This document shows, in pieces, positions 36,770 through 47,071 of a DNA stretch of 64,000 bases. The stretch covers positions 807,757-871,756 of the forward strand of contig NW_017265151.1 of NCBI RefSeq assembly GCF_001638985.1. The letters are read 5' to 3'. The translations under genes were made by a program, and so were the position numbers. The stretch is from Phycomyces blakesleeanus NRRL 1555(-) (lineage: Eukaryota; Mucoromycota; Mucoromycetes; Mucorales; Phycomycetaceae). Positions within the stretch are counted from its first letter, which is position 1. Each line of letters begins with the position of its first letter. A model generated the notes under the pieces. It had not been told where the DNA came from. It did not search any database and saw only the letters and a program-made list of their open reading frames with translations.

Positions 36770-37240
36770 TATTGGTTGAAAAATGAAGCCATCATTTTGG
36801 CCGCACTGCTTAAACACTGAGATGTTACCTTGTTTAAAAAAATATTTTTGCAGAAAAGTAGTAGATGTCTCACCGCAGAGAGTTTCTAAATAGCATTAAG
36901 AGCATATTAAAGCAAACAGAACTCAAAAATATTAAGATCCCAGAAAGCCTTTTGGCTTTCTAGTTTTATTAATAAAAAATACACACTATAAAAAGATACA
37001 CTATACGTTACACAAATATCAAATTAAAACCCAGTAAGCATTATTATTGGCCAGAAAATGAGGACATTTTTTGAGCCTCCCTGCTTAAATATCGAAACTT
37101 CATCTTGCTTAAAGTTTTTTTTTGCAAAGAAGTAAAAGAAGTCTCACCGCAGAGATCTTGTAAATAGTAAAGCAAACGACTCAGCGGTAACAAAATTCAA
37201 AAAAATTAAGATCCCATAAAGCCTTATGGTTTTCTATTTT
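36770..37240. repeat. subterminal direct duplication in the DDE element
   Basis: Two diverged direct copies of about 200 bp. Each starts with TTGG-AAAATGA, contains TCTCACCGCAGAGA and AAAGCAAAC, and ends in AATTAAGATCCC or ATATTAAGATCCC plus AGCCTT-TGG-TTTCTA. They lie between the transposase start and the right inverted repeat. Such arrays often bind transposase (family knowledge). That role here is inferred. Confidence 0.75.
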
Positions 37241-37282
37241 TACATATAAAAATTGTCGATTATAAAAAAGGTACACCCTACT

Positions 37283-39171
37283 AGCGTGGTAGATCATTTA
37301 TCGTAAGTTCAATAGATAGATTATGATACTAGTTTTACGCGGCTTATAATTGATATTTTTATTAGATACTTTGATATCAACACTGGATTATGTCTATAAC
37401 CATTGAATATTTTCCTACATACCGGAGTGATTATTTAAATCCGAGATATATATTTAGCCACTATTTTATCTATCCAATAAATATCTTATTTTAATACCCC
37501 CAAAAAACACAACTTGTTTAAATAACTTTTATGTATCTAAAGCTCATATCGACACTATGTATTATTTATTTCAGCACAAATAGTCACGTGCCATTTGTAT
37601 AACTGACATTATTTATTTTTGCATAGCTATCTTGAACACTTATTTAAACGTTTTGTATATTATAAAATCATCGATCCAAGTAAAGAATATATCAGGCATA
37701 TGTACTGATATACTATAGATTTGGGATTATGATCTATAAAATAGTCCATATTTAAACATATATATTAGATATAATAAACCCTGTTAACAAATATAACACC
37801 TCAACTTTTTTATTTATTTTCTCTACTTGTTTGTTTAAGCTTGTTGTTCGATTAAAATTCCAATATCACAACTACAAGAGAACTCTGATACAACTAAAAA
37901 AAAAGATAATGATACACTAGGGGGTAGTCGGGCAAATTGTTGGCTGGATCACCTAGCTCGGATAACAAGATCAAGTACATAAAATAACTCGAATTAGATA
38001 GTGCCTTGAATTGCGCGACCTTCTTTGCATTGTTTCCAAGAACTTGACTTTTTAGGGATTTATTATTATAGTTAAGACGATCATGTTGTATGAAAAAGAG
38101 TTATAAAAAATATCTTTTTTTTAGTAATAGGAGAAGATAGCTCTATTCACTATTTTATCAAGGTAAATATTTTTACAAGTAAGTAATAGAATGCACAGTT
38201 TTTATTTTTATATATATAGAATTATTATACAGATTGGTTTATCAAATAATTCTGTTTCGGGTATTGGTATCTTGAAATATATCTATTTTAGTTAATATCT
38301 CCTTTACATTTTATATCTAATTTTGGTGGCTCTTTATGTATATATATATATATTAACTCTTTTTTTATGGTAAAACTCACAGAATCAAAAGCATTTTATA
38401 TCTCTTTATCCTTCTTAGTTTCATCCAAAGTTCTGGATTCATGTAATACAACCATTATGTGTCCAGTATTTCGACCAATAAAATTTCTAAAAAATTTGAG
38501 CAGCGAAGTATTATAAAAAAAATAACCCGAATGGCTTCTTCAAACTGGCATGTTTATGAGCAATCGATTTAATCTTTGCTGCTTATTTTTTAAAAATAGC
38601 CTCTCATATCCATAATGCTTATTTTTTTTTGAGATGTGGCTTTAAACAAGATAACAGTCGGAATATAATGAATGATATTGAATGAAGGTTTCGGATTCCA
38701 ATATGAAAATTTAATATGATTATACTAGCGATAAGGGACATCTTTATATATAACCCACTTCATTTTTATCAAATTGGTACACAGCACCAACGACAAAGTA
38801 CGTCAAAGTAGTACAAAGCTAACAAAACACATGTATTAAGCTGGATGTCAGAGGCTCTTGTTAACCGCTTCAATCGGACCGTCAATGGCTAACGTTAAAA
38901 AAGATCTATTGATCGTATTACTCATGTTGATTTTCTTGTTCTGAGCCGGCGTTTTTATTGTACGAGATCAGATATGCGAGATGCTGTTCAATACATTATC
39001 TTGGCTCGACTACTATCTATAGAATTCGGATATCTCGTTAGAGTCCTTTACGAAAATAAAAATTTTAGCTTTTCATTCTAACATAAAACTTAAAAATTAT
39101 TATTTTTCAGCACTCTAATATAAACTGTTGCTGTTATTTTTGTCATTGTAAATAGTTTAGAGGGTATAGTC
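37283..39171. other. AT-rich intergenic DNA
   Basis: No gene recognised. The sequence near 38848-39090 has a broken plus-strand frame (MSEALVNRFNRTVNG, then a stop) that may be a scrap of a transposon gene but cannot be assigned. TA tracts are near 38336-38352. Confidence 0.45.
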
Positions 39172-41148
39172 TCAGTGCAAGTCATCAAATATATTTTTCA
39201 TTGACAAACCGTCGTCGTTTGAGGGTTGGTTGAGGCTGAATTCAGTTACGTTTCCACATTTCCAAGTGACATAGCCGCGATCAAGATCCAACTTCCAGTT
39301 GTCTTTGGTACTCTCTTGATTCCCGGTATAATAATCTTCAGTCTTTTCGGCTAGACTCCTTTCATACTCAAAGTTGGAAAAGTATTTCTGGGCGTGTTCT
39401 ACTTCTTCTTTTGTCAGAATCCATGCTTGAGTTGAATATTTCGATTGAGATATATAGCCGTAAAACATGTAGTACCACTTTGAAGAAAGGTTACTCCCTG
39501 AGTCATTTTCATTTAGTGATACATTGTCCGTATTTGCTTCGCGAAAGATTCGATGTCGTAATAGTAACTTCGGCTTGGTTTGGTGTTTGGTGGGCTCCTC
39601 TGCTTTTTGGTGGGTCGTGTTCGATACAAACTTCAAAATGTTTATATTGGTTCTAGGATCGTTCCCATATTCTGAAGTATTAAAGCATATACTCGTCAAT
39701 TGAATAATATCAAAGTCAGTGTACGACATATCGATATAGAGGTTTCCTGTCTTTGGGTCAACTGGACCCGTGATCCTTGAGCCATTCAGGCGCATGTGTT
39801 TCAACCCTTGGCACCGAAGAGATACATAGTCTAGTACATTAGCACTGATTTCCATATTTACAACATCTAATATCTGTAGATTGTGTTTAACGGGACTTGC
39901 GGGAGTACTCGGACTGAGAATGAGTGATTCGCTGGACATGTTCAATTTCTTCAGGACTGGGCAGTGATCTAGGAGAGTGTCTAATTCGATGATTGCTCGG
40001 TGTACACCAATAATTAATTCGGACAAACAAGGGTATTCTGTAAACTCTTTTGTAAGTACCCATGGATCATACGGACTGAATCTGGCATGAATATACAATT
40101 TGGCAATCGTTTTCGAGAATGCATACATACACCTTTTTATGCGATTTTCAAACGTGTTCGTGTGAGTCTCTACGATATCAAAACAGCAGTGCAGATGTGT
40201 AAGAGGAACATTCAGAGAACAAAAGAGATCCCAGAATGCGATTTGGGCAGGCTCTGCGTGACGTTCTATAAGTGCCCGCACTCTTGTCAGACATGGAAAT
40301 CCAGACAAGGGATCTTTAAATATAGATGTGATTATGTCTTGGTATTCGTCTGGATTGTAGAAAGTATCAGATCTTCTGGTTCCTTCAAAAAGCATTGTTC
40401 CAATTGTATGTAAATTAGGATATTTTTTGACGAAATAGTACAACCATCTATGGTCAGAATATATCTTATTGGGTTGGAAAAGAACCAGGGAAGTTGCTGG
40501 TTTCACATTGGCAATATTTAGCAAGTCGTCTGGGGAGAGGTTTACAAGGTCGATAGATAATGATAAGTATTCGAGTTCTGGTAGGCGTTGGTGAAGAGTT
40601 TCGATCGCTTGAAATGTAAATGTTGGGGAGCCTATTGCTCTAGGTCTCGTAACCTCTAGATGTGTAAGACGTGGTAAGCACGAAAGGATCGCTAAGAATT
40701 CTTCTTCAGGGTTAGGAACAGTGATTATATCCAATCCAATCTTCAATTCTGTCAAAGATTTCCAAAGGCTCCAGTCTGTAGTATCTCCAAAGTTAAGTGA
40801 ATTTAGAGTTACTCTTCGAATCGTAAGGTGTTGTATATTCTGAAAGTGTCGCTGAAGGATAGAAAGTTGTTCGTCGTTCACTTCGATCATCCCATCTAAG
40901 ATCAATTTTCGTATATTCCAATTTGATTGTTCTTGATCGTCAGAAGAATATACGGAAATAAGACATATGTTATCTAATTTTGGCTGGCGGTCAATTACTA
41001 TTCCGTCTGGTGCGAACAATTGGTGTAGGTCGCGCATTGTATTTGAAGGAGTCTGGCGGCTTTTATGTTTTTTGGGAAGTAGATTTGCGACATGAGCAAA
41101 GATTCTGGATGGCATGATGAAGAAAGAGATGAGCCTTGACCAAGGCAA
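39172..41148 (-). CDS. leucine-rich-repeat protein (F-box/LRR-like family, F-box not seen)
   Basis: A single 658-aa ORF on minus. From about residue 90 to 470 it shows irregular LRRs of the F-box-protein type: LRRs such as RKLILDGMIEVNDEQLSILQ, CLPRLTHLEVTRPRAIGSP, LPELEYLSLSIDLVNLSPDD, CPVLKKLNMSSESLILSPS and CQGLKHMRLNGSRITGPVD. Large LRR families of this kind are typical of Mucoromycota genomes, usually behind an N-terminal F-box. Here the N-terminus (MPWSRLISFFIMPSRIFAHV) shows no clear F-box. Either the box has been lost or an upstream exon was missed, or the true start is the second Met (residue 12). The C-terminal 150 residues are hydrophilic with no repeat. If an F-box partner exists it would be a substrate receptor of an SCF ubiquitin ligase (inference). 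Confidence 0.72.
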   Translation of the reverse strand: MPWSRLISFFIMPSRIFAHVANLLPKKHKSRQTPSNTMRDLHQLFAPDGIVIDRQPKLDNICLISVYSSDDQEQSNWNIRKLILDGMIEVNDEQLSILQRHFQNIQHLTIRRVTLNSLNFGDTTDWSLWKSLTELKIGLDIITVPNPEEEFLAILSCLPRLTHLEVTRPRAIGSPTFTFQAIETLHQRLPELEYLSLSIDLVNLSPDDLLNIANVKPATSLVLFQPNKIYSDHRWLYYFVKKYPNLHTIGTMLFEGTRRSDTFYNPDEYQDIITSIFKDPLSGFPCLTRVRALIERHAEPAQIAFWDLFCSLNVPLTHLHCCFDIVETHTNTFENRIKRCMYAFSKTIAKLYIHARFSPYDPWVLTKEFTEYPCLSELIIGVHRAIIELDTLLDHCPVLKKLNMSSESLILSPSTPASPVKHNLQILDVVNMEISANVLDYVSLRCQGLKHMRLNGSRITGPVDPKTGNLYIDMSYTDFDIIQLTSICFNTSEYGNDPRTNINILKFVSNTTHQKAEEPTKHQTKPKLLLRHRIFREANTDNVSLNENDSGSNLSSKWYYMFYGYISQSKYSTQAWILTKEEVEHAQKYFSNFEYERSLAEKTEDYYTGNQESTKDNWKLDLDRGYVTWKCGNVTEFSLNQPSNDDGLSMKNIFDDLH

Positions 41149-42148
41149 GAAACAGAGGCTTATAAGGACATTAAACGTGTGTAAATCTCAAGGCTGTAAA
41201 CGGAAATAATCTAATATATCGAAATCATATGGATACACAGCGTTGAAACAGGTGTGCATGAAAAAAAAAACATGGTCAGCCTATGTTTGGTGAGTAATCC
41301 ATGGCCTGTCATTCTGCGGGGTGAAAACTTGGCTGTGGTAAATATAGCTATCATAACCAAAGCTATAATTACGCAACAAATACGATATATAGCTTTTTAT
41401 GTCAATTGTTTGATACATAGCTATTAGAACTAATACTTTTACATATATTCAAGAAAATAGAGTTGAAAACACAATTTAACAAAAGCAACAATATTAATAA
41501 TAGTCTATGGTGATTGTAATGTGATCTAAATTCCAAAGAAAAACTTAAATGAGGTTTCATAATGACAAGTATTGTATGCTAATCACTGTCATTCAATATG
41601 AATTCATTTGTTTTAAAAAATAGAATAAAAATAAAATATCAAATACATGTGTATTTTGAGTGGTGCTTTTGCGTCATCATGTTTACAATAACGTAATTGA
41701 ATAAATCTAGACTATATAAAGTTCTCAAAGGTAGTATTTTATACTTTAATGTTAAACCTATATAATAAAAAAGGATTTCTACAATTTCAAAGAAAATTAG
41801 GCCAATGTTTTATCACCTAAAGAAGTAGTATTATTGCGCCGTTTTATAAAGAACGAAAGGGAATGAGACCCTGCTATTACCCCTTGTAAAGATTCTTTTT
41901 TCTTCCTTTTTCTTCTCATAACAATCTATTCTTATTTTGATATTCCGCTCAAATTCTCCATCTTGTACCCATAAGCTTTGACCATAGGCTTTGTGGCCAG
42001 TATTCATATGTATATAGTCCTACATGGCTACATCACAAATTATCCAAATGAAGAATATTCTAAGCAAAAATATAAAGTAAAATGTGTATATCACCATCGG
42101 AACCATCACTTTTTTCCCGCAGTATATTTATATTTGGAATTGCCAAGA
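41149..42148. other. AT-rich intergenic DNA
   Basis: Upstream of the LRR gene. No other gene is supported. The ORF at 41978-42193 runs into the MITE arm and is a chance frame. Confidence 0.5.
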
Positions 42149-43551
42149 ACATCTGCAGTGGTTACATTATCGAAAACATTATATATAGTGTAGTATAGCC
42201 ACACCGGGGATTGAATACCAGTTAAAAACAGATTGCCAAATTGTGGTTACATTACAAAGGAACAATTTGAGCCTTTTGACTGTCTAAAGTTTCCAGTTTT
42301 TCACTGATGATTTTGTTCATATTCTTTTTCTTAAAATTTATTTTATTGGCCATTTGTTCTCTATAGATACATTAAAAATATGAGTTTAATAATTTCAATA
42401 TTGTCAGATTAATAGTTAGCATAATTTGTGAGAATTTCTTTGCTTATTTCTATAGACCATTGTTCGCTTTAACAAAGGATGTGAGAGGGAAGAAAACGAT
42501 TCAAAAAGATAATACCGATTTATAATATAACACTACATGTATTGTTCCTGACCTTTAAAATGGACTACATTATCTATAATGTTGTCTGTAATAGGGTGTT
42601 TCAGCAGTTTTAGATGTTTGATTGTTTTTGGTTCGGGGGTTTAATGTTGAAAAATCATTGGCTCTCGTTAATCTGAAAAATAGATAAATTTTATCTCCAA
42701 ACAACTATCAAAATTTTTAGTTGTTTGAATAGTTGTTTGAATAGTTGAAAAATGGAGAAATCGCGGGCGTATTTTTTTTTTTAAGAAAAAAATATAAATT
42801 TTATGTAATACTTAGAGCATCTGCAGCGGTTACATTAAACTTAATTTTTGCGACTGTTTTAATGTAGATTCCGAAATGTTCTTAAAAAATCGTCTGCAGC
42901 GGTTACATTACAGACAACATTATAGATAATGTAGTCCATTTTTAAGGTCAGGAACATTACATGTAGTGTTACATTATAAATCGATATTATCTTTTTGAAT
43001 CGTTTTCTTCCCTCTCACATCCTTTGTTAAAGCGAACAATGGTCTATAGAAATAAGCAAAGAAATTCTCACAAATTATGCTAACTATTAATCTGACAATA
43101 TTGAAATTATTAAATTCATATTTTTAATGTATCTATAGAGAACAAATGTTCAATAAAATAAATTTTAGAAAAAAGAATATGAACATAATCATCAGTGAAA
43201 AACTGGAAACTTTAGACAGTCAAAAGGCTCAAATTGTTCCTTTGTAATGTAACCACAATTTGGCAATCTGTTTTTAACTGGTATTCAATCCCCGGTGTGG
43301 CTATACTACACTATATATAATGTTTTCGATAATGTAACCGCTGCAGATGCTCTTAGGGCACTCAGTTGATTTTTTATAGGTTAATTATTATTGGCTTACA
43401 TATTTAATTCACGAAATCAGAACAATCAAACATCTAAAACTGCTGAAACACCTTAATGTAACCACTGCAGACGATTTTTTTGAGAACATTTCGGAATCTA
43501 CATTAAAACAGTCGCAAAAATTAATTTTAATGTAACCGCTGTAGATGCTCT
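42149..43551. mobile_element. nest of palindromic MITEs (foldback-like)
   Basis: Arms of about 440 bp at 42149-42592 and 42910-43350 are near-perfect inverted copies of each other. Each is a MITE. The second copy (42893-43347) has perfect 18-bp terminal inverted repeats TCTGCAGCGGTTACATTA / TAATGTAACCGCTGCAGA. It is inserted in another element whose outer ends are AGAGCATCTGCAGCGGTTAC (42814) and its inverse at 43551. That outer element is also self-complementary (arms about 42814-42892 and 43473-43551). A further end of the same kind, TAATGTAACCACTGCAGA, lies at 43457-43474, and GTGTTTCAGCAGTTTTAG at 42597 is inverted at 43438-43456. No transposase is present. The ends share the core CAGCGGTTAC. 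Confidence 0.88.
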
Positions 43552-43651
43552 AATGCACAGAGTACGCTGGAGAACATATTTAACAAAATAATAATACTAG
43601 GGTGAATGCTGTTAATGCTATATGCTCATAGAGATAAGGTATTAGAAGCCG

Positions 43652-43845
43652 AGAGCATCAATAGTGGTTTGTTTAAAGTTAATGCTTTCTGGTTTCTCTA
43701 AATCTGAATTTTTCTTATTGCTGACCATATTAAAGAAACAGTATTTAGAGTATCAACAGCGGTTTGTTTAAGGTTAATACTTTCTGGTTTATCCAAATTA
43801 GAAGTTATATTTTTTATTGGTAATTATATTAAAGAATCAGTCTAT
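43652..43845 (+). repeat. tandem pair of about 95-bp units with AGAG(C/T)ATC starts
   Basis: Two direct copies start at 43652 (AGAGCATCAATAGTGGTTTG) and 43747 (AGAGTATCAACAGCGGTTTG) and share TTAATGCTTTCTGG-like and ATTAAAGAA-CAGT segments. The opening resembles the ends of the MITEs next door, so they may be a related terminus duplicated in tandem. Confidence 0.75.
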
Positions 43846-43933
43846 TTTTCATTGCTTAAATGTTTTTAGTGAAGTAATGAATTTGGATATCCATTAAATA
43901 TCGGTAGACAGATGGATTTTTTTAGTAAGTATT

Positions 43934-44216
43934 GCTGTTAGCCAACATACGCGGTTAAATATCAGGCTAATTCAACCAGATAATTACACTGTGCCATATA
44001 CAAACCCGAATGTTACTAAGCTTCTGCACCTTATTATTTTACTAAAATACCCCAGCGGTTTTTATTTTTTTGGTAGTAGCTTGTTTTATATCTTCTATAG
44101 AAAATGGGCCTTATAACAACCGTTGTTTAACATATGCTTTTTTTTTGTAATCAGATTCCTTGTTTTAGAAAATGTGTCGATTCCCTCGATGATCCCCTTG
44201 TACTCTGGCAAACAGC
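43934..44216. mobile_element. diverged copy of the GCTRTTCACCAGCG MITE
   Basis: The interior (TTATTTTACTAAAATACCCC... TATAGAAAATGGGCCTTATAA... TTCCCTCGATGAT) matches the element at 47239-47580. Its right end CTTGTACTCTGGCAAACAGC and candidate left end GCTGTTAGCCAACATACGCG are degenerate forms of the same terminal repeat. About 280 bp, non-coding. Confidence 0.65.
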
Positions 44217-44660
44217 ATAAATCAATATTATATGATGTGTCCAAGGTCCCTATTACTATTCAATAATATTATCCAAAAAGAAACCCTTCTTTTTTAAAAT
44301 ATCAATAAATATTTACGGATAACGCCCCCTAATTTTTTTCATTCAATCTCTTAAAACAATAAAAAAAAACTACAGCTTTACTAGATTGTGACACTGTTGT
44401 TTTGGTTCCGCTCAGACCACGAATATCCTGCAAAGAAGTATGACGCTCTTTGCAGGATTTCCTTCAATCCCCTTGCACAAGGCGTACCCTTGTGCATTGT
44501 ATTTCATCATTGGTACTGCTTTAATAGAGCTTTATAACAAAGTAGTATAGATTGTTCACATATAAAAGTCTTCAGATGAAGCAATAATAAAACAGAATCC
44601 TTATCTATCTTTATTTTATTGATCAAATCCTTTATTTTACTTTTGTTTATACATTTATTT
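44217..44660. other. intergenic DNA with two adjacent perfect-stem hairpins
   Basis: ATCCTGCAAAG near 44427 pairs with CTTTGCAGGAT near 44450, an 11-bp stem with a loop of about 12 nt. TGCACAAGG near 44474 pairs with CCTTGTGCA near 44488, a 9-bp stem with a short CGTA-type loop. They sit about 20 bp apart. No gene is recognised around them. Confidence 0.6.
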
Positions 44661-44673
44661 CATCGTCACTGAC

Positions 44674-44940
44674 TTATAACAACTCTTCGCGATAGTTATA
44701 AGCATACTTCTTGTTATATTTGTCCTTTTCTATACACATTTTATTACATCTCCTTACTGTTGGATAGACCCGAGCGTTATCACAGTAATTGATCTCTATA
44801 TCTCTATATATTTGCCTTCTGAACTCGTTGGCAACCCTATTCTCATTTATTATTTTTCTGACAACGTTGCACCACACCAACTCAACACTTGTCAATTGCG
44901 TGACTTTTATTACGATTTTAAAGATAGAGAAGTCTACACT
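44674..44940 (-). CDS. small hypothetical ORF or 3' exon, unknown
   Basis: The minus-strand frame from about 44940 (no clear start) to the stop at 44674 reads as a mixed, non-repetitive peptide with many charged residues and several Cys (for example NENRVANEFRRQIYRDIEIN, RRCNKMCIEKDKYNKK). It is not low complexity, so it may be a real terminal exon. No family is recognised, no splice partner was found, and the frame upstream is unclear. Confidence 0.25.
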   Translation of the reverse strand, partial: SVDFSIFKIVIKVTQLTSVELVWCNVVRKIINENRVANEFRRQIYRDIEINYCDNARVYPTVRRCNKMCIEKDKYNKKYAYNYREELL

Positions 44941-45185
44941 TGATGAGTAAGCAACACTAAAGAAAATTGCTATGAGCGGAATAAGAGCTAAAAAAAATTC
45001 TGTCCATGTTCTGTATATTATACAGTGTGGAATTTGATGTGTTAGAGCATAGCAACATAATGGTTAAATCTAGAGATCTCCTTTCTGACATGCAGTGCTA
45101 TATCCAGCCTCTTTCTTCCTAAATTTAGTTTTGGTTTGCTGGTTATTTTCTATGTATTCGAATTTATTAAGGTCAGAAAATCCTT

Positions 45186-46666
45186 CTACTCACCTTCGAT
45201 GTAAAGTTCATTTTCCTTTAGGGTCATAGGTACCACATTTTTAATTTTCTTATCTAAGCTTAAAAATGTAAAATTGGCTGTCATAGCCTCTGCACCGCCA
45301 AAAGTTCCGTTACAATCAGAAAGACTATAAACCACTTTGACTTGGAACATGTTATCATCTTCTGATGAATATATAACCTGGGCAGTTAGCTTAACGGTAG
45401 AACCCACATTCACTTTAGAATGAAACTTGGCTTCATCCAAAGAGTACATTCTCACATTGGATCCAGCAAACATACGGGCTGTGATTTATGCGATGTTATA
45501 CACATATTTTAGGGTCTATAATTATGTGTATATTAGTATATTATACATGGCCAATAACTAATAACAAAAATTGTTACTTTTCCACCAAATAAGTATCCAA
45601 GAACACTGCGATCCTGCAAATACAAACAGTTATCAAATATTAGCCGTATTTCTCTTAGTTTAGTGGGCTGACAATATATATATATATACCAGAAAAAAAA
45701 TACCTGTGGTGTTACTATGAAAGCATTTTGAAGAGCTGTATCCCTAATTAACTTGTATTCTCCCATGGAATTTTCTTTTGTATATAGTGAAAGTAAATAT
45801 TAATTATTGAGCTGTTCTTTGTACATAGGCTTACTTTTCTTATCAAAGGCATTTGCTCCAATATTATTGGCACCTTTAGATGTCTCAGGTTTACCGTCTG
45901 TACTGGTCTCTATATCTTTGTTCGATATGTAACTTTTATTCTTCATAACTAAAAAGATCAATATCTAAGTACAAACGTACAATATGATTTTTGAATTTCC
46001 TACCATTTGCAAGCTCTTGCGTTCTTCTCTCTCTAAGATTTGTAGTAATAAGCGAGTTTGTTTTTACAGCCTTAGCAGTTTCAATGTTAACAGCCACCAT
46101 ATTGAACTTTGCAATCAAAATAGTCTTTGGAGTAGGAGCTGCAATACGATTTATCGTCGAATCTTTGAGTTTCATTCTTGTTCCCAAAGACTTATCAGCA
46201 CACGATATTATCTCGGCTTTTACAAGGGCTACAGTTTTATCACAATTAGTCGTGAATTTAATAAAACGAAAAAGAAGTACTTGGATCTTGATATAATATC
46301 TACCTTCTATGCTCGATGTTCCTACATTTACAACATGCCCACTAATTTTTATATCTTGTATAGTGATTGGGTGTAGAATATGAAAATGCTCAACAGAAGC
46401 TGTCAAAATATGAGAAGGTACACGGTGTAAACAAGAAGGAATATCTAGATGCTTAGTCCCAACGACATAAGCAATTTCATCGAAGTCTAGGTTTACATAT
46501 TAGCAGTCCATTTTTTCTTTTACTTCATCTTTATTGAAACTTACTTTGAAGGAGATATCCCATGTTAATTTCACCATTATGAGCTATCGTTTTTTCTAAA
46601 AACGAAGGTGAAGATTTGAAGGGCAAGACCTTCTCGGTGTAGCTATCCATCATCTGTTTTTTAATA

Positions 46667-46703
<37 letters not shown>

Positions 46704-47071
46704 TAAAGCATCTTAGCTTATTACTGTTAAAACTTGCCGTTTTTATAACAACATCATATTTAGGCTCAAACTTATCAAATGTTACAAGTGGCCTTTTATT
46801 TCCTTTAAGATTCATTTCCTCAGTCCAATATTCAATAGGCTCTGTCAAAATTACTCTTTCTTTATCTTTCAAACGGAAACTTATTAATATAGGTATAGAC
46901 TAATATTGTATATGCTAGTTTTTGCAAACTTTTATTAGTATTTGCATAGTCTGAACCCTTACATTCGGATGAGATTCTGCACAAGCTGGTATCCAGCCAA
47001 TTCTTTTTGTTTATAGAATTAAATCGATAAAATTTAATGTTTTTAGGAGTGTTTTTTAAAGAGGCTAGCAT
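45186..47071 (-). CDS. ACOT9-type acyl-CoA thioesterase (double hotdog)
   Basis: Nine exons on minus: 47071-46963, 46865-46738, 46653-46545, 46486-46304, 46228-46004, 45948-45835, 45774-45704, 45613-45547 and 45478-45186, predicted 432 aa. Every junction keeps frame, which argues against a pseudogene. Conserved pieces appear in family order: LTEPIEYWTEEMNLKGNKRP, KTMMDSYTEKVLPFKSSPSF (across a GC-AG junction), NFDEIAYVVGTKHLD, ILTASVEHFHILHP, ISGHVVNVGTSSIEA, IAKFNMVAVN, then the second hotdog with GYLFGG and NVRMYSLDEAKFHSKVNVGS. ACOT9-type enzymes are mitochondrial double-hotdog thioesterases hydrolysing acyl-CoA to fatty acid and CoA. The N-terminal exon is basic, which fits a mitochondrial presequence. 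The second hotdog motif, usually RN-H-K-FGG in relatives, reads DRSVLGYLFGG here, so catalytic competence is doubtful. The second intron (46737-46654) starts GCAAGT. Confidence 0.78.

Larger units (their letters stand above)
34222..37282. mobile_element. DDE DNA transposon with terminal inverted repeats
   Basis: The left end AGTAGGGTGCACCTTTTTTA (34222-34255 in full) and the right end (37249-37282, reverse complement AGTAGGGTGTACCTTTTTTA) match over about 34 bp with two differences. Between them lies a minus-strand transposase gene. Two subterminal direct repeats of about 200 bp follow on the right (36770-36965 and 37045-37240). The motif GAGGACATTTTTTG occurs just inside both ends (34261 and 37063). 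No certain target-site duplication is visible beside the ends. Confidence 0.82.

Noticed and set aside
46655..46725. Thioesterase ORF reading through a TA microsatellite (IYIYIY)
   Set aside because: A GC-AG intron (GCAAGT at 46737) removes it in phase and restores the family sequence KTMMDSYTE.
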